A stretch of DNA of 33,195 nt from Dermabacter hominis NBRC 106157. Its GTDB lineage: Bacteria; Actinomycetota; Actinomycetes; Actinomycetales; Dermabacteraceae. Below the pieces are notes generated by a model. It saw only the letters and a program-made list of their open reading frames with translations, did no database searches and was not told where the DNA came from. Positions 8,624 to 18,073 of the stretch are shown piece by piece (position 1 is the first letter of the stretch; every line of letters begins with the position of its first letter). Location: contig NZ_BCSI01000012.1 of assembly GCF_001570785.1 (NCBI RefSeq), positions 1 to 33,195 on the forward strand, in the 5' to 3' direction. Both the position numbers and the translations under genes were made by a program.

Positions 8624-9816
8624 TGACCACGACGGATCATTCGAAGGCACAGCTCGAATCGGAAGGTATTGCCCTTCCGGGTGAGCGCAGCGGCCTCCTC
8701 TCTCGCGCGACTCGTCACGCCGCCTTCGGGATCGACAACCACGAGATCCCGACCGGCCGCGAGGAAGAGTGGCGCTTTGCGAGCTTGCGGCAGCTCGCCC
8801 CGCTTTTTGAGGCACGCGAGACCCACGTCGAGGAAAGCGTCGTGAGCTACGAGGTCGAGTCCCCCGAGGGGCTCGTCGTCGATTCGCTCGGGGAGAAGGA
8901 AGCCCCGCGCCACACGGCGATCCTTCCCGAGGACCGCATCGCCGCGGCTGCCGCGGAGCTGACCGCGAACGCCCTGTACCTCAAGGCCCCCGCGAACACT
9001 GAGGCTAGCGAACCGGCGCGCGTGGAAGTTTCTGGACACGACGCATCCATCGCCAGCCACGGCGAGCTCGTGCTGCACACCGAAGCGAATGCGCGCGCGA
9101 CCTACGTCATCAACCACACGGGCACCGCGCTGTACGCGCAGAACGTCGAGATGGTCCTCGACGAGGGCTCCGAGATGACCGTGATCGCGATCCATGACTG
9201 GGCCGACGATGCCGTGCACGTCGCCACTCACGTCGCGAAGATCGGTAAGGACGCTCGCCTCAAGCACATCGTCGTGACGCTCGGCGGCAAGGCGGTGCGC
9301 GTGAATTCAACCGCGACGTTCGCCGGCCCCGGTGGCGAAGTTGAGCAGGACGGCCTGTACTTTTCCGACGAAGGCCAGCACCTCGAGCACCGACTGTTCG
9401 TGGATCACGCCGCGCCGAAGTGCACATCGAACGTCCTGTACAAGGGCGCCCTCCAGGGGCGCGGTGCGCGCAGTGTGTGGGTGGGCGACGTACTTATCCG
9501 CAAGGAAGCCGAAGGTACCGAGACGTACGAAATGAACCGCAACCTCGTTCTTACCGAGGGGGCCCGTGCCGATTCAGTGCCGAACCTCGAGATCGAGACC
9601 GGCGAAATTGAAGGGGCGGGGCACGCCGCTGCGACCGGGCGTTTCGATGACGAGCAGCTGTTCTACCTTATGGCGCGCGGCATCTCCGAGATCGAGGCGC
9701 GCCGTCTCGTCGTTCGCGGCTTCTTCCAGGAGCTCATCCAGAGGATCGAGGTTCCAGAGGTACGTGACTACCTCACGGAGCAGATCGAGATCGAGCTGCA
9801 GCGGAGCATGAACTAA
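8623..9816 (+). CDS. sufD: Fe-S cluster assembly protein SufD
   Basis: A 397-residue paralogue of SufB that completes the SufBC2D scaffold and is linked to iron supply in the family. The C-terminal beta-helix core is visible (DHAAPKCTSNVLYKGAL, then GRFDDEQLFYLMARGISEIE). The early segment REEEWRFASLRQL is the usual SufD N-terminal motif. The ATG overlaps the sufB stop by one base, and the stop directly abuts the next ATG, so sufB, sufD and the Rieske gene are tightly coupled. Nothing in it looks damaged. Confidence 0.96.
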   Translation: MTTTDHSKAQLESEGIALPGERSGLLSRATRHAAFGIDNHEIPTGREEEWRFASLRQLAPLFEARETHVEESVVSYEVESPEGLVVDSLGEKEAPRHTAILPEDRIAAAAAELTANALYLKAPANTEASEPARVEVSGHDASIASHGELVLHTEANARATYVINHTGTALYAQNVEMVLDEGSEMTVIAIHDWADDAVHVATHVAKIGKDARLKHIVVTLGGKAVRVNSTATFAGPGGEVEQDGLYFSDEGQHLEHRLFVDHAAPKCTSNVLYKGALQGRGARSVWVGDVLIRKEAEGTETYEMNRNLVLTEGARADSVPNLEIETGEIEGAGHAAATGRFDDEQLFYLMARGISEIEARRLVVRGFFQELIQRIEVPEVRDYLTEQIEIELQRSMN

Positions 9817-10152
9817 ATGTCCACGACACACGCGGTAGCACGCCTTGATGACCTCGCGCCTGGATCTGTGATGGGCATCGAGGTGGGCGGTATCGAGATT
9901 GCCCTTGCGCGCGACACGGATGGAACCGTGCACGCACTCGGCGATCTTTGTACCCACCGCAACGTCAACCTCTCTGATGGCGACGTCGAGGACGGCGCCT
10001 TGGAATGCTGGAAGCACGGTAGTCAGTTTGATTTACGTACCGGCGTGCCTAGGCAGCTTCCCGCGCATGTCGCAACACCCGTATACCCCGTCACGATCGA
10101 CCAGGCGAGCGGCACGATCAGCGTTTCGCTCGACCCCATCGAACTTTCCTGA
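9817..10152 (+). CDS. Rieske-type [2Fe-2S] ferredoxin in the suf operon
   Basis: A 111-residue soluble protein resembling the ferredoxin subunit of non-haem dioxygenases. The Rieske cluster ligands are Cys45-x-His47 (CTHR) and Cys64-x2-His67 (CWKHG). A proline region follows near PAHVATPVYP. It starts at the base after the sufD stop codon. Rieske proteins are often found in actinobacterial suf operons between sufD and sufC. An electron-transfer role in cluster assembly or repair is plausible but not shown by sequence. No oxygenase subunits are nearby, which argues against an aromatic dioxygenase role. Confidence 0.9.
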   Translation: MSTTHAVARLDDLAPGSVMGIEVGGIEIALARDTDGTVHALGDLCTHRNVNLSDGDVEDGALECWKHGSQFDLRTGVPRQLPAHVATPVYPVTIDQASGTISVSLDPIELS

Positions 10153-10167
10153 CTCGAAAGGAACACC

Positions 10168-10920
10168 ATGTCCGTTCTTGAAATCAAGGACCTCCACGCA
10201 ACCGTGGAAACCCCCGAAGGCACCAAGGAGATCCTCAAGGGCGTGAACCTCACGCTCCGCTCCGGTGAAACTCACGCGATCATGGGCCCGAATGGCTCGG
10301 GAAAGTCCACGCTCGCGTACTCGCTCGCCGGTCACCCCAAGTACGAAATCACCTCGGGTGAAGTCCTCCTCGATGGCGAAGACGTTCTCGAGATGAGCGT
10401 CGATGAGCGAGCAAAGGCCGGGCTCTTCCTCGCGATGCAGTACCCGGTCGAGGTTCCCGGCGTGACCGTCTCGAACTTCCTGCGCACCGCTAAGACGGCG
10501 GTCGAGGGCGAGGCCCCGAAGCTGCGCGAGTGGGTCAAAGATGTGAACGCCGCGATGGAAAAGCTCCGTATGGACCCGCAGTTTGCGCAGCGTAACGTGA
10601 ACGAAGGGTTCTCGGGAGGCGAGAAGAAGCGTCACGAGATTCTCCAGATGGAGCTGCTGCGCCCGAAGATCGCGATCCTCGACGAGACCGATTCCGGACT
10701 TGACGTCGATGCTCTTCGCGTCGTTTCGGAGGGCGTGAATCGTGTGAAGGACGAGACTGATCTCGGCGTCATGCTCATCACGCACTACACGCGCATCCTC
10801 AAGTACATCAAGCCGGATTTCGTACACGTCTTTGTGAATGGTCGTGTGGCGGAAGAAGGCGGCCCTGAGCTCGCCGAGCGCCTCGAGGCCGAGGGCTACG
10901 ACCGCTACCTCACGGCGTAG
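10168..10920 (+). CDS. sufC: Fe-S cluster assembly ATPase SufC
   Basis: A 250-residue cytosolic ABC-type ATPase that powers the SufBCD scaffold. Walker A is GPNGSGKST (40-48), the SufC-specific signature is FSGGEKKRHEILQME, and Walker B is ILDETDSGLDVDAL. AAAGGA lies 5 bases before the ATG. It follows the Rieske gene by 15 bases and precedes sufT by 32. In mycobacteria and many other actinobacteria sufS and sufU come next, but here nothing lies between sufC and sufT. Confidence 0.97.
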   Translation: MSVLEIKDLHATVETPEGTKEILKGVNLTLRSGETHAIMGPNGSGKSTLAYSLAGHPKYEITSGEVLLDGEDVLEMSVDERAKAGLFLAMQYPVEVPGVTVSNFLRTAKTAVEGEAPKLREWVKDVNAAMEKLRMDPQFAQRNVNEGFSGGEKKRHEILQMELLRPKIAILDETDSGLDVDALRVVSEGVNRVKDETDLGVMLITHYTRILKYIKPDFVHVFVNGRVAEEGGPELAERLEAEGYDRYLTA

Positions 10921-10952
10921 GCCTCACGACCACCGGAAGGACGGCTTAAGCA

Positions 10953-11273
10953 ATGTCCGAATCGAAAGACGTCAGCGTACAGGACGTCACCGAAGCGCTG
11001 AAGGACGTCATCGATCCCGAGCTCGGGATTAACGTCGTCGACCTCGGCCTCGTCTATGGCGTGACCGTCGAGAACGGCAATGCCGTTGTCGACATGACCC
11101 TGACGAGTGCCGCGTGTCCGCTTCAAGACGTGCTCGAGGAGCAGACTTTTGCTGCGCTCGACCCGATTACGGAGACGCACCGGATTAACTGGGTGTGGAT
11201 GCCGCCGTGGGGCATGGAACGCATTACTGGGGACGGCAAAGATCAGCTTCGCGCGATCGGCTTCAACCTCTAA
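10953..11273 (+). CDS. sufT: SufT / MIP18 (DUF59) Fe-S maturation factor
   Basis: A 106-residue MIP18-family protein. Family members help mature Fe-S proteins. The conserved DPELGINVVDLGLVYG and the TSAACP motif with Cys55 are present. The start has GGAAGGA upstream. It is the last gene of the suf operon and is followed by a strong terminator. With no linked cysteine desulfurase, it is the only accessory Suf factor in the cluster. In isolation it could be called a metal-sulfur cluster assembly factor; the operon supports SufT. Confidence 0.92.
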   Translation: MSESKDVSVQDVTEALKDVIDPELGINVVDLGLVYGVTVENGNAVVDMTLTSAACPLQDVLEEQTFAALDPITETHRINWVWMPPWGMERITGDGKDQLRAIGFNL

Positions 11274-11289
11274 CCTGCGCGGCTTAGGA

Positions 11290-11335
11290 AAGGGCGGGGC
11301 CCGGCTCACTTCACGGTGAACCGGGCCCCGCCCTT
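11290..11335. terminator. Bidirectional terminator between sufT and the symporter gene
   Basis: A 15-bp perfect stem (11290-11304 with 11321-11335) plus an inner 4-bp stem is placed between two convergent genes, 16 bases after the sufT stop and 17 bases from the symporter stop. The arms start with AA and end with TT, so it can serve both strands. Confidence 0.9.
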
Positions 11336-11352
11336 GTGAGGCGTGATGCCGC

Positions 11353-12618
11353 TTACGCGGTACGTGGCGCGGCCGCGAGAGCCTCGTCTTCGGCGCGTTC
11401 GCGATCGCCCTTATCCATCCAGTCTTTGCCGTCAATCATGCGGGCCACGAGCATCGAGGAGGAGTTGTCGCCGACCGCGTTGATCGTGGTTGCGGGAGCG
11501 TCGATGATCGTCCCGATGATCGAAATGACCGGCAGCGCAGTGGTGGGAAAGCCGTAGAGCGTAATAATCATGAGTTCGCCGACGAAGCCGCCCGAGGGGA
11601 TGCCGCTCATTACCATGCCGCTGAGGAGCGCGATGCCGACGGCGATGAGAAGGTTCTCGATCGTGAAGAGATCGCGCTGGAACAGGGTGAAGAGGAACGA
11701 GATCTTGAGGATCGCGGAAAGGACTGATCCTTCCATATGGATCGTCGCGCCGATCGGGATGATCGTTTCTCGAATGTCGCGCGGCACGCCTGTGCGCTGC
11801 GCGGCCTTGAGGTTCGCGGGCAGACACGCCACCGAGGAACCGGTGCCAAGCGCGATCGCGGTGGGCTCGAGGATGTTGCTCCAGAAGCGTTTGATGCCTT
11901 TGGTACCGCCCGCAATATATGCGTAGAGCGTGAATGCGACGCAGAAGTAGACGATGGTGACGGGGAAATAGATGACGAATGCACGTACGTACCCGCCCAC
12001 GAGTTGCGGGCCAAGTTCGCCGATGAGCGCGGCGAAGTAAGCGCCAAGACCGATCGGCGCGTAGTACATGATGAGCGAGACGAGCTTCAGGAACACGGCG
12101 CTAGCGGACGAGAGGAAATCGCGGAACGCGTCGCCAGCTTTTCCAATGCCGCTCGTGGCGAACCCGACGAGTACCGCAAAGATGATGAGCGCGAGCATGT
12201 TGGAGGGGGAGAGGAGCTCGCCGAACTCGTTCACGGTGAGGGTTTGCACGATCTGATCACCAATCGATTCGGGCTTTTCGACGGTCCCTGGATCGGTGAG
12301 TGTGATGTTGAGCGGCTCGCTTGAACGGAAGATCCACAGTACCGTGAGCATGATGATCGCGGCGACGATTCCCGTGGAAATGAACACGAGCATCATCGAC
12401 CCCATGATTTTCCCAAGCCGTTTGGCCGAGTCCATGGCGGCGACCGAGGACGCGATTGAGAAGAAGACGAGTGGCACGACGAGCGTGAACATCATGTTCA
12501 CGAACACAACGCCGAAGGGCTTCACGATTGCGGCATCGGGCCCGAAAACAAGTCCGGCGATCGCGCCGAGAACGACGCATGCCAGGATGATGAGGGGGAA
12601 TCGGTAATTACGCAGCAT
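11353..12618 (-). CDS. DAACS-family cation:amino acid/dicarboxylate symporter, non-acidic substrate likely
   Basis: A 421-residue membrane protein of the GltP/DctA fold. Recognisable are the N-terminal helices, hairpin-1 segment GTGSSVACLP, TM7 IPIGATIHMEGS, hairpin-2 SGIPSGGF, and TM8 DAPATTINAVGD. By alignment to the archaeal homologue GltPh, Asp373, Thr377, Asn380 and Asp384 match the conserved TM8 residues. The arginine that binds the substrate side-chain carboxylate is Ala376, and the nearby cation-site Asp is Gly369. Loss of that Arg suggests a substrate other than glutamate, aspartate or C4-dicarboxylates, perhaps a neutral amino acid. The gene lies downstream of ald on the same strand with a hairpin between them. 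No Shine-Dalgarno sequence is seen before the ATG, so it may be leaderless. Confidence 0.9.
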   Translation of the reverse strand: MLRNYRFPLIILACVVLGAIAGLVFGPDAAIVKPFGVVFVNMMFTLVVPLVFFSIASSVAAMDSAKRLGKIMGSMMLVFISTGIVAAIIMLTVLWIFRSSEPLNITLTDPGTVEKPESIGDQIVQTLTVNEFGELLSPSNMLALIIFAVLVGFATSGIGKAGDAFRDFLSSASAVFLKLVSLIMYYAPIGLGAYFAALIGELGPQLVGGYVRAFVIYFPVTIVYFCVAFTLYAYIAGGTKGIKRFWSNILEPTAIALGTGSSVACLPANLKAAQRTGVPRDIRETIIPIGATIHMEGSVLSAILKISFLFTLFQRDLFTIENLLIAVGIALLSGMVMSGIPSGGFVGELMIITLYGFPTTALPVISIIGTIIDAPATTINAVGDNSSSMLVARMIDGKDWMDKGDRERAEDEALAAAPRTA

Positions 12619-12714
12619 GGGTGCATTATTCCAGCTTTGGCCAGCTGAAAGCGGAATTGAGGGGTCTGTGGACTTGGGATATGTCGCACACTCTGGCTTC
12701 TAGTAGGCGGCTGG

Positions 12715-12748
12715 GCGCCCTCTGCGGGGTGACCTTTGCAGAGGGCGC
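12715..12748 (-). terminator. Hairpin downstream of ald
   Basis: An 11-bp perfect stem (12715-12725 with 12738-12748) has a 12-base loop, 7 bases past the ald stop codon. There is no clear T-run on the minus strand, so it may be a terminator, an attenuator or an mRNA-stabilising hairpin between ald and the symporter gene. The rest of the 136-base gap shows nothing recognised. Confidence 0.6.
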
Positions 12749-12754
12749 ACGGCT

Positions 12755-13876
12755 TTACCGCTCGTGTGCGAGTACCTCCTCAGCGCTTAGATAAGGAAGG
12801 CCGTGCGCCTCAGCCACTTCTTCATGAAGTAGCTCGCCGCGGAAGGTCGAGAATCCCGAAAGCAAGCCCGGGTGTCCGGCGATCCCCTCAATACCTCCGT
12901 TTGCGAGAGCACGCACGTAGGGAAGGCTGGCCCCCGCGAGGGCAACGCTTGCAGTGCGGGCAACGGCACCGGGCATGTTTGCGACGCAATAGACCGTCGC
13001 ATTACCCACGCGGAAGGTTGGGTCGTCGTGCGTGGTGGGACGAGAGACCTCGGTACAACCGCCTTGGTCGATTGCGACATCGATGACGATTGATCCGGGT
13101 CGCATCGCCTCAATCGTTTCACGTTTGATGAGCTTCGGGGCCGCTCGTCCGGGTAGGAGCACGGAGCCAACGACGACATCGGCTTCGCGCGCGAGGGTAT
13201 CGATGGCCTGCGCATTGGAGAATCCGGTTGAGATACGCGTGCCATGCGTGCGATCGAGATCAGCAAGCCGCGCGGAATTAATGTCGAGCACGGTCACGCT
13301 CGCGCCCATGCCAGCGGCGACGATCGCAGCCTGCTCGCCGACGACGCCGCCACCCACGACGAGAACTTTGGCACGCGCCGTGCCGGGCGCGCCTCCCATG
13401 AGAACACCGGTTCCGCCAAACGGCGACATGAGCTGGTGGGCGGCGACCTGTGCGGAGAGCCGACCGGCGATGATGCTCATGGGCGCGAGGAGGGGAAGCG
13501 AACCGTCGGAGCCCTTCACCATCTCGTAGGCAAGCGCGGGAGTTTTCGCAGTGAGGAGTGCCTGTGTGAGCGAGCGTGAAGCCGCGAGATGGAGGTAGGT
13601 GAAGAGAATCTGATCCTCCCGGAGGTACCCGTATTCGCTCTCGAGAGGCTCCTTGACCTTGAGGAGGAGATCGGCCTCGCCCCAGACGGATTCGGCCGTG
13701 TCGGCGATCTGTGCACCGGCCCCCTCATAATCCGTGTTGGTGAAACCAGCGTTGACACCCGCGTCCTTCTCAACAACGACCTCGTGCCCGGAGCGGATCA
13801 GCTCCTCGACGCCGGCGTGGTGCATCGCCACGCGATATTCGTTGTTCTTGATTTCCCTCACGATGCCGATTTTCAC
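12755..13876 (-). CDS. ald: Alanine dehydrogenase (NAD-dependent), GTG start preferred
   Basis: A 373-residue cytosolic enzyme interconverting alanine and pyruvate plus ammonia with NAD. An ATG at 13882 touches the Shine-Dalgarno AAAGGAG (13883-13889) with no spacer, whereas GTG at 13876 has a 6-base spacer. From GTG the family's active-site residues fall at the standard numbers of the mycobacterial enzyme: Arg15, Lys75, His96 and Asp270. The Rossmann motif is VVGGGVVGEQA, where the mycobacterial enzyme has a GAGTAG-type loop. ALANMPGAV-like C-terminal signatures (YCVANMPGAV) are present. It is divergent from the ABC-F gene. With the symporter downstream it could form an amino-acid use module. 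Confidence 0.93.
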   Translation of the reverse strand: MKIGIVREIKNNEYRVAMHHAGVEELIRSGHEVVVEKDAGVNAGFTNTDYEGAGAQIADTAESVWGEADLLLKVKEPLESEYGYLREDQILFTYLHLAASRSLTQALLTAKTPALAYEMVKGSDGSLPLLAPMSIIAGRLSAQVAAHQLMSPFGGTGVLMGGAPGTARAKVLVVGGGVVGEQAAIVAAGMGASVTVLDINSARLADLDRTHGTRISTGFSNAQAIDTLAREADVVVGSVLLPGRAAPKLIKRETIEAMRPGSIVIDVAIDQGGCTEVSRPTTHDDPTFRVGNATVYCVANMPGAVARTASVALAGASLPYVRALANGGIEGIAGHPGLLSGFSTFRGELLHEEVAEAHGLPYLSAEEVLAHER

Positions 13877-13882
13877 GTTCAT

Positions 13883-13889
13883 CTCCTTT
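13883..13889 (-). promoter_or_regulatory. Ribosome-binding site that decides the ald start
   Basis: AAAGGAG on the minus strand lies directly against the ATG at 13882, but 6 bases from GTG at 13876, which points to the GTG as initiator. Confidence 0.7.
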
Positions 13890-14121
13890 GCGTCGTGGCG
13901 CTCCTTCGCACCGAATTCACGTTCCTTCCATGCTTACGCAGTCCACGCTCTCGCTCAAGGGGCTTACACAAAAACGTTCTTGATGTGCAGGGCGCTTGTG
14001 CAATCCGCTACCCCTAGGCGGGGAGTCCGACGGCTGCACGGTCCGAATCGGCCACGCATTACTAGACTTGTGCGCGGCCCTCAGGGGTCGAGCCCTCCTT
14101 CGTCAGTTTGTAAAGGACACC

Positions 14122-15726
14122 ATGATCACGGTTCATGACCTCGAGATCCGCGTGGGTGCACGCATGCTTATGAGCGGCGTGGACTTTCAGGTCGCGAAAG
14201 GCGACCGCGTGGGGCTTGTTGGCCGCAATGGTGCCGGTAAAACGACCCTCACTCGCACGTTGGCGGGCGAGCGTGAAGCCGCGGCGGGTTCGATCGATAT
14301 CCGCGGGCAGATCGGCTTCCTCCCTCAGGACACGACCGAGGGAGATCCGAAGCAAAAGGTGCTCGCGCGCATTCTTGAAGCGCGAAACCTCGCCCGCATT
14401 TTCGAGAAACTCGCGCAAAGCGAGCGGGATATGGCCGATATGAGCCTCAGCGAGACGAAGCGCGAGAAGGCGATGGATCGCTACGTGCGCTTTAACAACG
14501 AATTAGAAGCGCAGGGGGGTTACGCGGCCGAGGCGGAGGCGAAGCAGCTTGCGGCAAACCTCGGGGTCGATAACCGCCTGCTCGAGGCCGAACTCGGCAC
14601 GCTTTCTGGCGGTCAGCGTCGCCGCGTCGAACTTGCTCGCATTCTTTTCTCGCAGGCGGAAACTCTCGTGCTCGATGAGCCGACTAACCACCTCGATGCC
14701 GACTCAATCGTGTGGCTTCGCGAGTTTCTCATGCAGTATCCGGGCGGAATGATCATCATCTCTCACGACATCCAGCTCGTTGAGCACGTCGTCAATAAGG
14801 TGTTCTACCTCGACGCCAATCGCCAGGTCATTGACGTCTACAACATGGGTTGGAAGAATTATCTGCGTCAGCGCGAGGACGACGAGAAGCGTCGTAAACG
14901 CGAGCGTGCCAACGCTGAAAAGAAAGCCGCAACCCTTCAGGCCCAGGGCGAAAAAATGCGGGCGAAGGCGACGAAAGCCGTTGCTGCCCAGCAAATGCTC
15001 CGCCGCGCCGAAAAGCTTCTCGACTCCCTTGAGGAGGAACGTCAGGTTGAACGCGTCGCGAAGCTTCGCTTTCCGAAACCGGCCCCGAGCGGCAAGACCC
15101 CTCTCAGGGCAGAGGGGCTCTCGAAGAGCTACGGGAGCCTCGAGATTTTTACCGACGTGAATCTCGCGATCGATCGTGGCTCGCGCGTTGTCGTTCTCGG
15201 ACTCAACGGTGCGGGTAAAACGACCCTTTTGCGTCTGCTCGCGGGCGTCGAAACCCCGGACACCGGAGAGGTCATTGCCGGTCACGGGTTAAAACTCGGC
15301 TACTTTGCACAGGAACATGACACGCTCGAACTCGAGCGCACGGTTCTCGACAACATGCAGCGCGCCGCGGGAGACCTGCCCGAAGTCGAGGTGCGCAAGA
15401 TCCTCGGCTCATTCCTCTTTCAGGGCGACGACGTGCATAAGCCCGCAGGCGTTCTTTCAGGCGGCGAAAAGACCCGTCTTGCTCTCGCGACCCTTGTCGT
15501 CTCCAGCGCGAACGTCCTTCTCCTTGACGAGCCCACAAACAACCTCGACCCGGCGAGCCGCGAAGAAATCCTCGGTGCTCTCAGCGCCTTCGAGGGCGCG
15601 ATCGTGCTCGTGAGCCACGACCCGGGAGCCGTCGCGGCGCTCGATCCCGAACGAGTGCTGATGATGCCTGATGCTGTCGAAGACCTCTGGAACGCCGAAT
15701 ACGAGGAGCTCATCGCGCTTGCGTGA
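14122..15726 (+). CDS. ABC-F family ATPase
   Basis: A 534-residue soluble protein with two ABC domains in one chain and no membrane segments. The first Walker A is GRNGAGKT (34-41), with LSGGQRRR near 161 and LVLDEPTNHLD near 182. A charged linker (about 250-320, rich in Lys/Arg/Glu) follows; then the second Walker A GLNGAGKT (about 361-368), LSGGEKTR near 444 and LLLDEPTNNLD. ABC-F proteins act on ribosomes in translation or antibiotic resistance. This one fits the position of Rv1473 near the mycobacterial suf genes, where it has been called a macrolide-type ATPase; resistance is not shown here. The start is the ATG at 14122 after AAAGGA. A candidate -10 TAGACT lies at 14063-14068. Confidence 0.92.
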   Translation: MITVHDLEIRVGARMLMSGVDFQVAKGDRVGLVGRNGAGKTTLTRTLAGEREAAAGSIDIRGQIGFLPQDTTEGDPKQKVLARILEARNLARIFEKLAQSERDMADMSLSETKREKAMDRYVRFNNELEAQGGYAAEAEAKQLAANLGVDNRLLEAELGTLSGGQRRRVELARILFSQAETLVLDEPTNHLDADSIVWLREFLMQYPGGMIIISHDIQLVEHVVNKVFYLDANRQVIDVYNMGWKNYLRQREDDEKRRKRERANAEKKAATLQAQGEKMRAKATKAVAAQQMLRRAEKLLDSLEEERQVERVAKLRFPKPAPSGKTPLRAEGLSKSYGSLEIFTDVNLAIDRGSRVVVLGLNGAGKTTLLRLLAGVETPDTGEVIAGHGLKLGYFAQEHDTLELERTVLDNMQRAAGDLPEVEVRKILGSFLFQGDDVHKPAGVLSGGEKTRLALATLVVSSANVLLLDEPTNNLDPASREEILGALSAFEGAIVLVSHDPGAVAALDPERVLMMPDAVEDLWNAEYEELIALA

Positions 15727-15766
15727 GAAGGATCAAGGGGAAACCGGCAACCGTCGGAAATTTCCC

Positions 15767-15787
15767 GCGCCCGAAGGGCGCTAAAAT
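15767..15787 (+). promoter_or_regulatory. Hairpin and -10 element upstream of efp
   Basis: A perfect 6-bp hairpin, GCGCCC-GAA-GGGCGC (15767-15781), lies 40 bases past the ABC-F stop and may end that transcript weakly. TAAAAT follows at once (15782-15787) and fits an actinobacterial -10 for efp, giving a leader of about 50 bases. No clear -35 is seen. Confidence 0.4.
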
Positions 15788-15846
15788 TAAGGATTGTGTG
15801 CGCCCTCGAAGGGGCGCGTGCGAAACTGCAACCCGAACGGAGAATC

Positions 15847-16404
15847 ATGGCAAGCACTAACGATCTGAAGAACGGCATGGTCCTGAAGCTCGAGAACGGC
15901 CTGTGGAGCGTTGTCGAATTCCAGCACGTGAAGCCCGGCAAGGGCCCGGCGTTCGTTCGCACCAAGCTCAAGAACGTTCTCTCGGGCAAGACCGTTGACA
16001 AAACCTTCAACGCGGGCGTTAAGGTCGAGACCGCAACGATCGACCGCCGTGACATGCAGTACTCATACATGGATGGCGATCTCTTCGTGTTCATGGACAC
16101 CACGACCTGGGAGCAAACCAACGTGACCGCGGAGGTCGTTGGCGACGCCAAGGACTACATGCTCGAGGGTCAGGACGCCGTCGTGGCGTTCCACGAGGGC
16201 ACGGTACTTTTCGTTGAGCTCCCCGCCTCGGTCGTTCTCGAAATCACCCACACCGAACCCGGCCTCCAGGGTGATCGCAGCTCGGGCGGCACGAAGCCCG
16301 CAACTCTCGAGACCGGCCTCGAAATCCAGGTGCCTCTCTTCCTCGAGCAGAACACCAAGGTTAAGGTCGACACCCGCACCGGCGACTACCTCGGGCGTGC
16401 CTGA
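15847..16404 (+). CDS. efp: Translation elongation factor P
   Basis: A 185-residue factor that rescues ribosomes stalled at proline stretches. The start is the ATG at 15847, preceded by a GGAG-type site; the reading frame is open further upstream but lacks family similarity there. The tip loop reads KPGKGPAF with Lys32 at the position that other bacteria modify. The PGKGP form is characteristic of the actinobacterial subgroup reported to work without modification, and no modification gene is in the window. The C-terminal OB domains end in [12 protein letters not shown]. The nusB ATG follows one base after the stop codon. Confidence 0.97.
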   Translation: MASTNDLKNGMVLKLENGLWSVVEFQHVKPGKGPAFVRTKLKNVLSGKTVDKTFNAGVKVETATIDRRDMQYSYMDGDLFVFMDTTTWEQTNVTAEVVGDAKDYMLEGQDAVVAFHEGTVLFVELPASVVLEITHTEPGLQGDRSSGGTKPATLETGLEIQVPLFLEQNTKVKVDTRTGDYLGRA

Positions 16405-16405
16405 T

Positions 16406-17493
<1,088 letters not shown>

Positions 17494-17746
17494 CCCCGTC
17501 CCGAATGCAAAAAACACACGATATGCCTGCTCAAGGTGACAAATAGGTCACGATTTCGCGGTTTTTCAGCGTTCTTCAAGACTTTATCAACTTGGTGGGT
17601 AACTCTATACGTAGCTCCAAGCCGAGCGGTTTGCTCGTTGAGTGCCAGTCGCGACGCGGAAGAGTATTTGCAGATTTTCTGGGGCTTCGTCATGAAGCTT
17701 CATGAGAATGGGTACCATCCCACGAATAGATTGAAGAGGTAGACAC
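17494..17746 (+). promoter_or_regulatory. Gene-free mihF upstream region with a paired GTNAC site
   Basis: This 253-base gap is more AT-rich than its surroundings and holds no supported gene. GTGAC (17536-17540) and GTCAC (17547-17551) are spaced by 6 bases, the same geometry as the array near 2627. GAAGAGG (17733-17739) is the ribosome site of mihF. The -10 cannot be placed with confidence; TACCAT at 17713-17718 is one TANNNT candidate. The absent pyrBC-carAB genes would be expected here by comparison with other actinobacteria, and no fragment of them is seen. Confidence 0.4.
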
Positions 17747-18073
17747 GTGGCTCTCCCCACTTTGACCCCCGAAGCGCGCAAGGCCGCACTCGAGAAGGCT
17801 GCACAGCTCCGCCAGGAGCGTGCGCAGGTGAAGAACCGCCTCAAGAACTCGACCGGCAACCGCGGTGAGGAAATCGCAAAGCTTATCGAAGAAGCGAAGA
17901 CGAGCGAGGCTGTCGCTCGCCTTAAGGTTTCCGCGATGCTCGAATCCCTCCCGGGCATTGGCAAGGTCAAGGCTGCGCAGATTATGGACGAGATCGGCAT
18001 CTCGCCCTCGCGCAAGATGCGGGGCCTCGGCCGCCATCAGGCGGAAAAGCTTATTCAGCACTTCGCAGAGTGA
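17747..18073 (+). CDS. mihF: Actinobacterial integration host factor (mIHF)
   Basis: A 108-residue DNA-binding nucleoid protein found only in actinobacteria and unrelated to the HU/IHF fold. It has a long basic N-terminal helix (about 8-45), then the DNA-binding helix-turn region [21 protein letters not shown] (about 65-85) and RGLGRHQ near the C-terminus. It starts at GTG with GAAGAGG 7 bases upstream. The GTGA overlap with gmk shows coupled translation; mihF-gmk-rpoZ order is a lineage signature. Confidence 0.95.
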   Translation: MALPTLTPEARKAALEKAAQLRQERAQVKNRLKNSTGNRGEEIAKLIEEAKTSEAVARLKVSAMLESLPGIGKVKAAQIMDEIGISPSRKMRGLGRHQAEKLIQHFAE

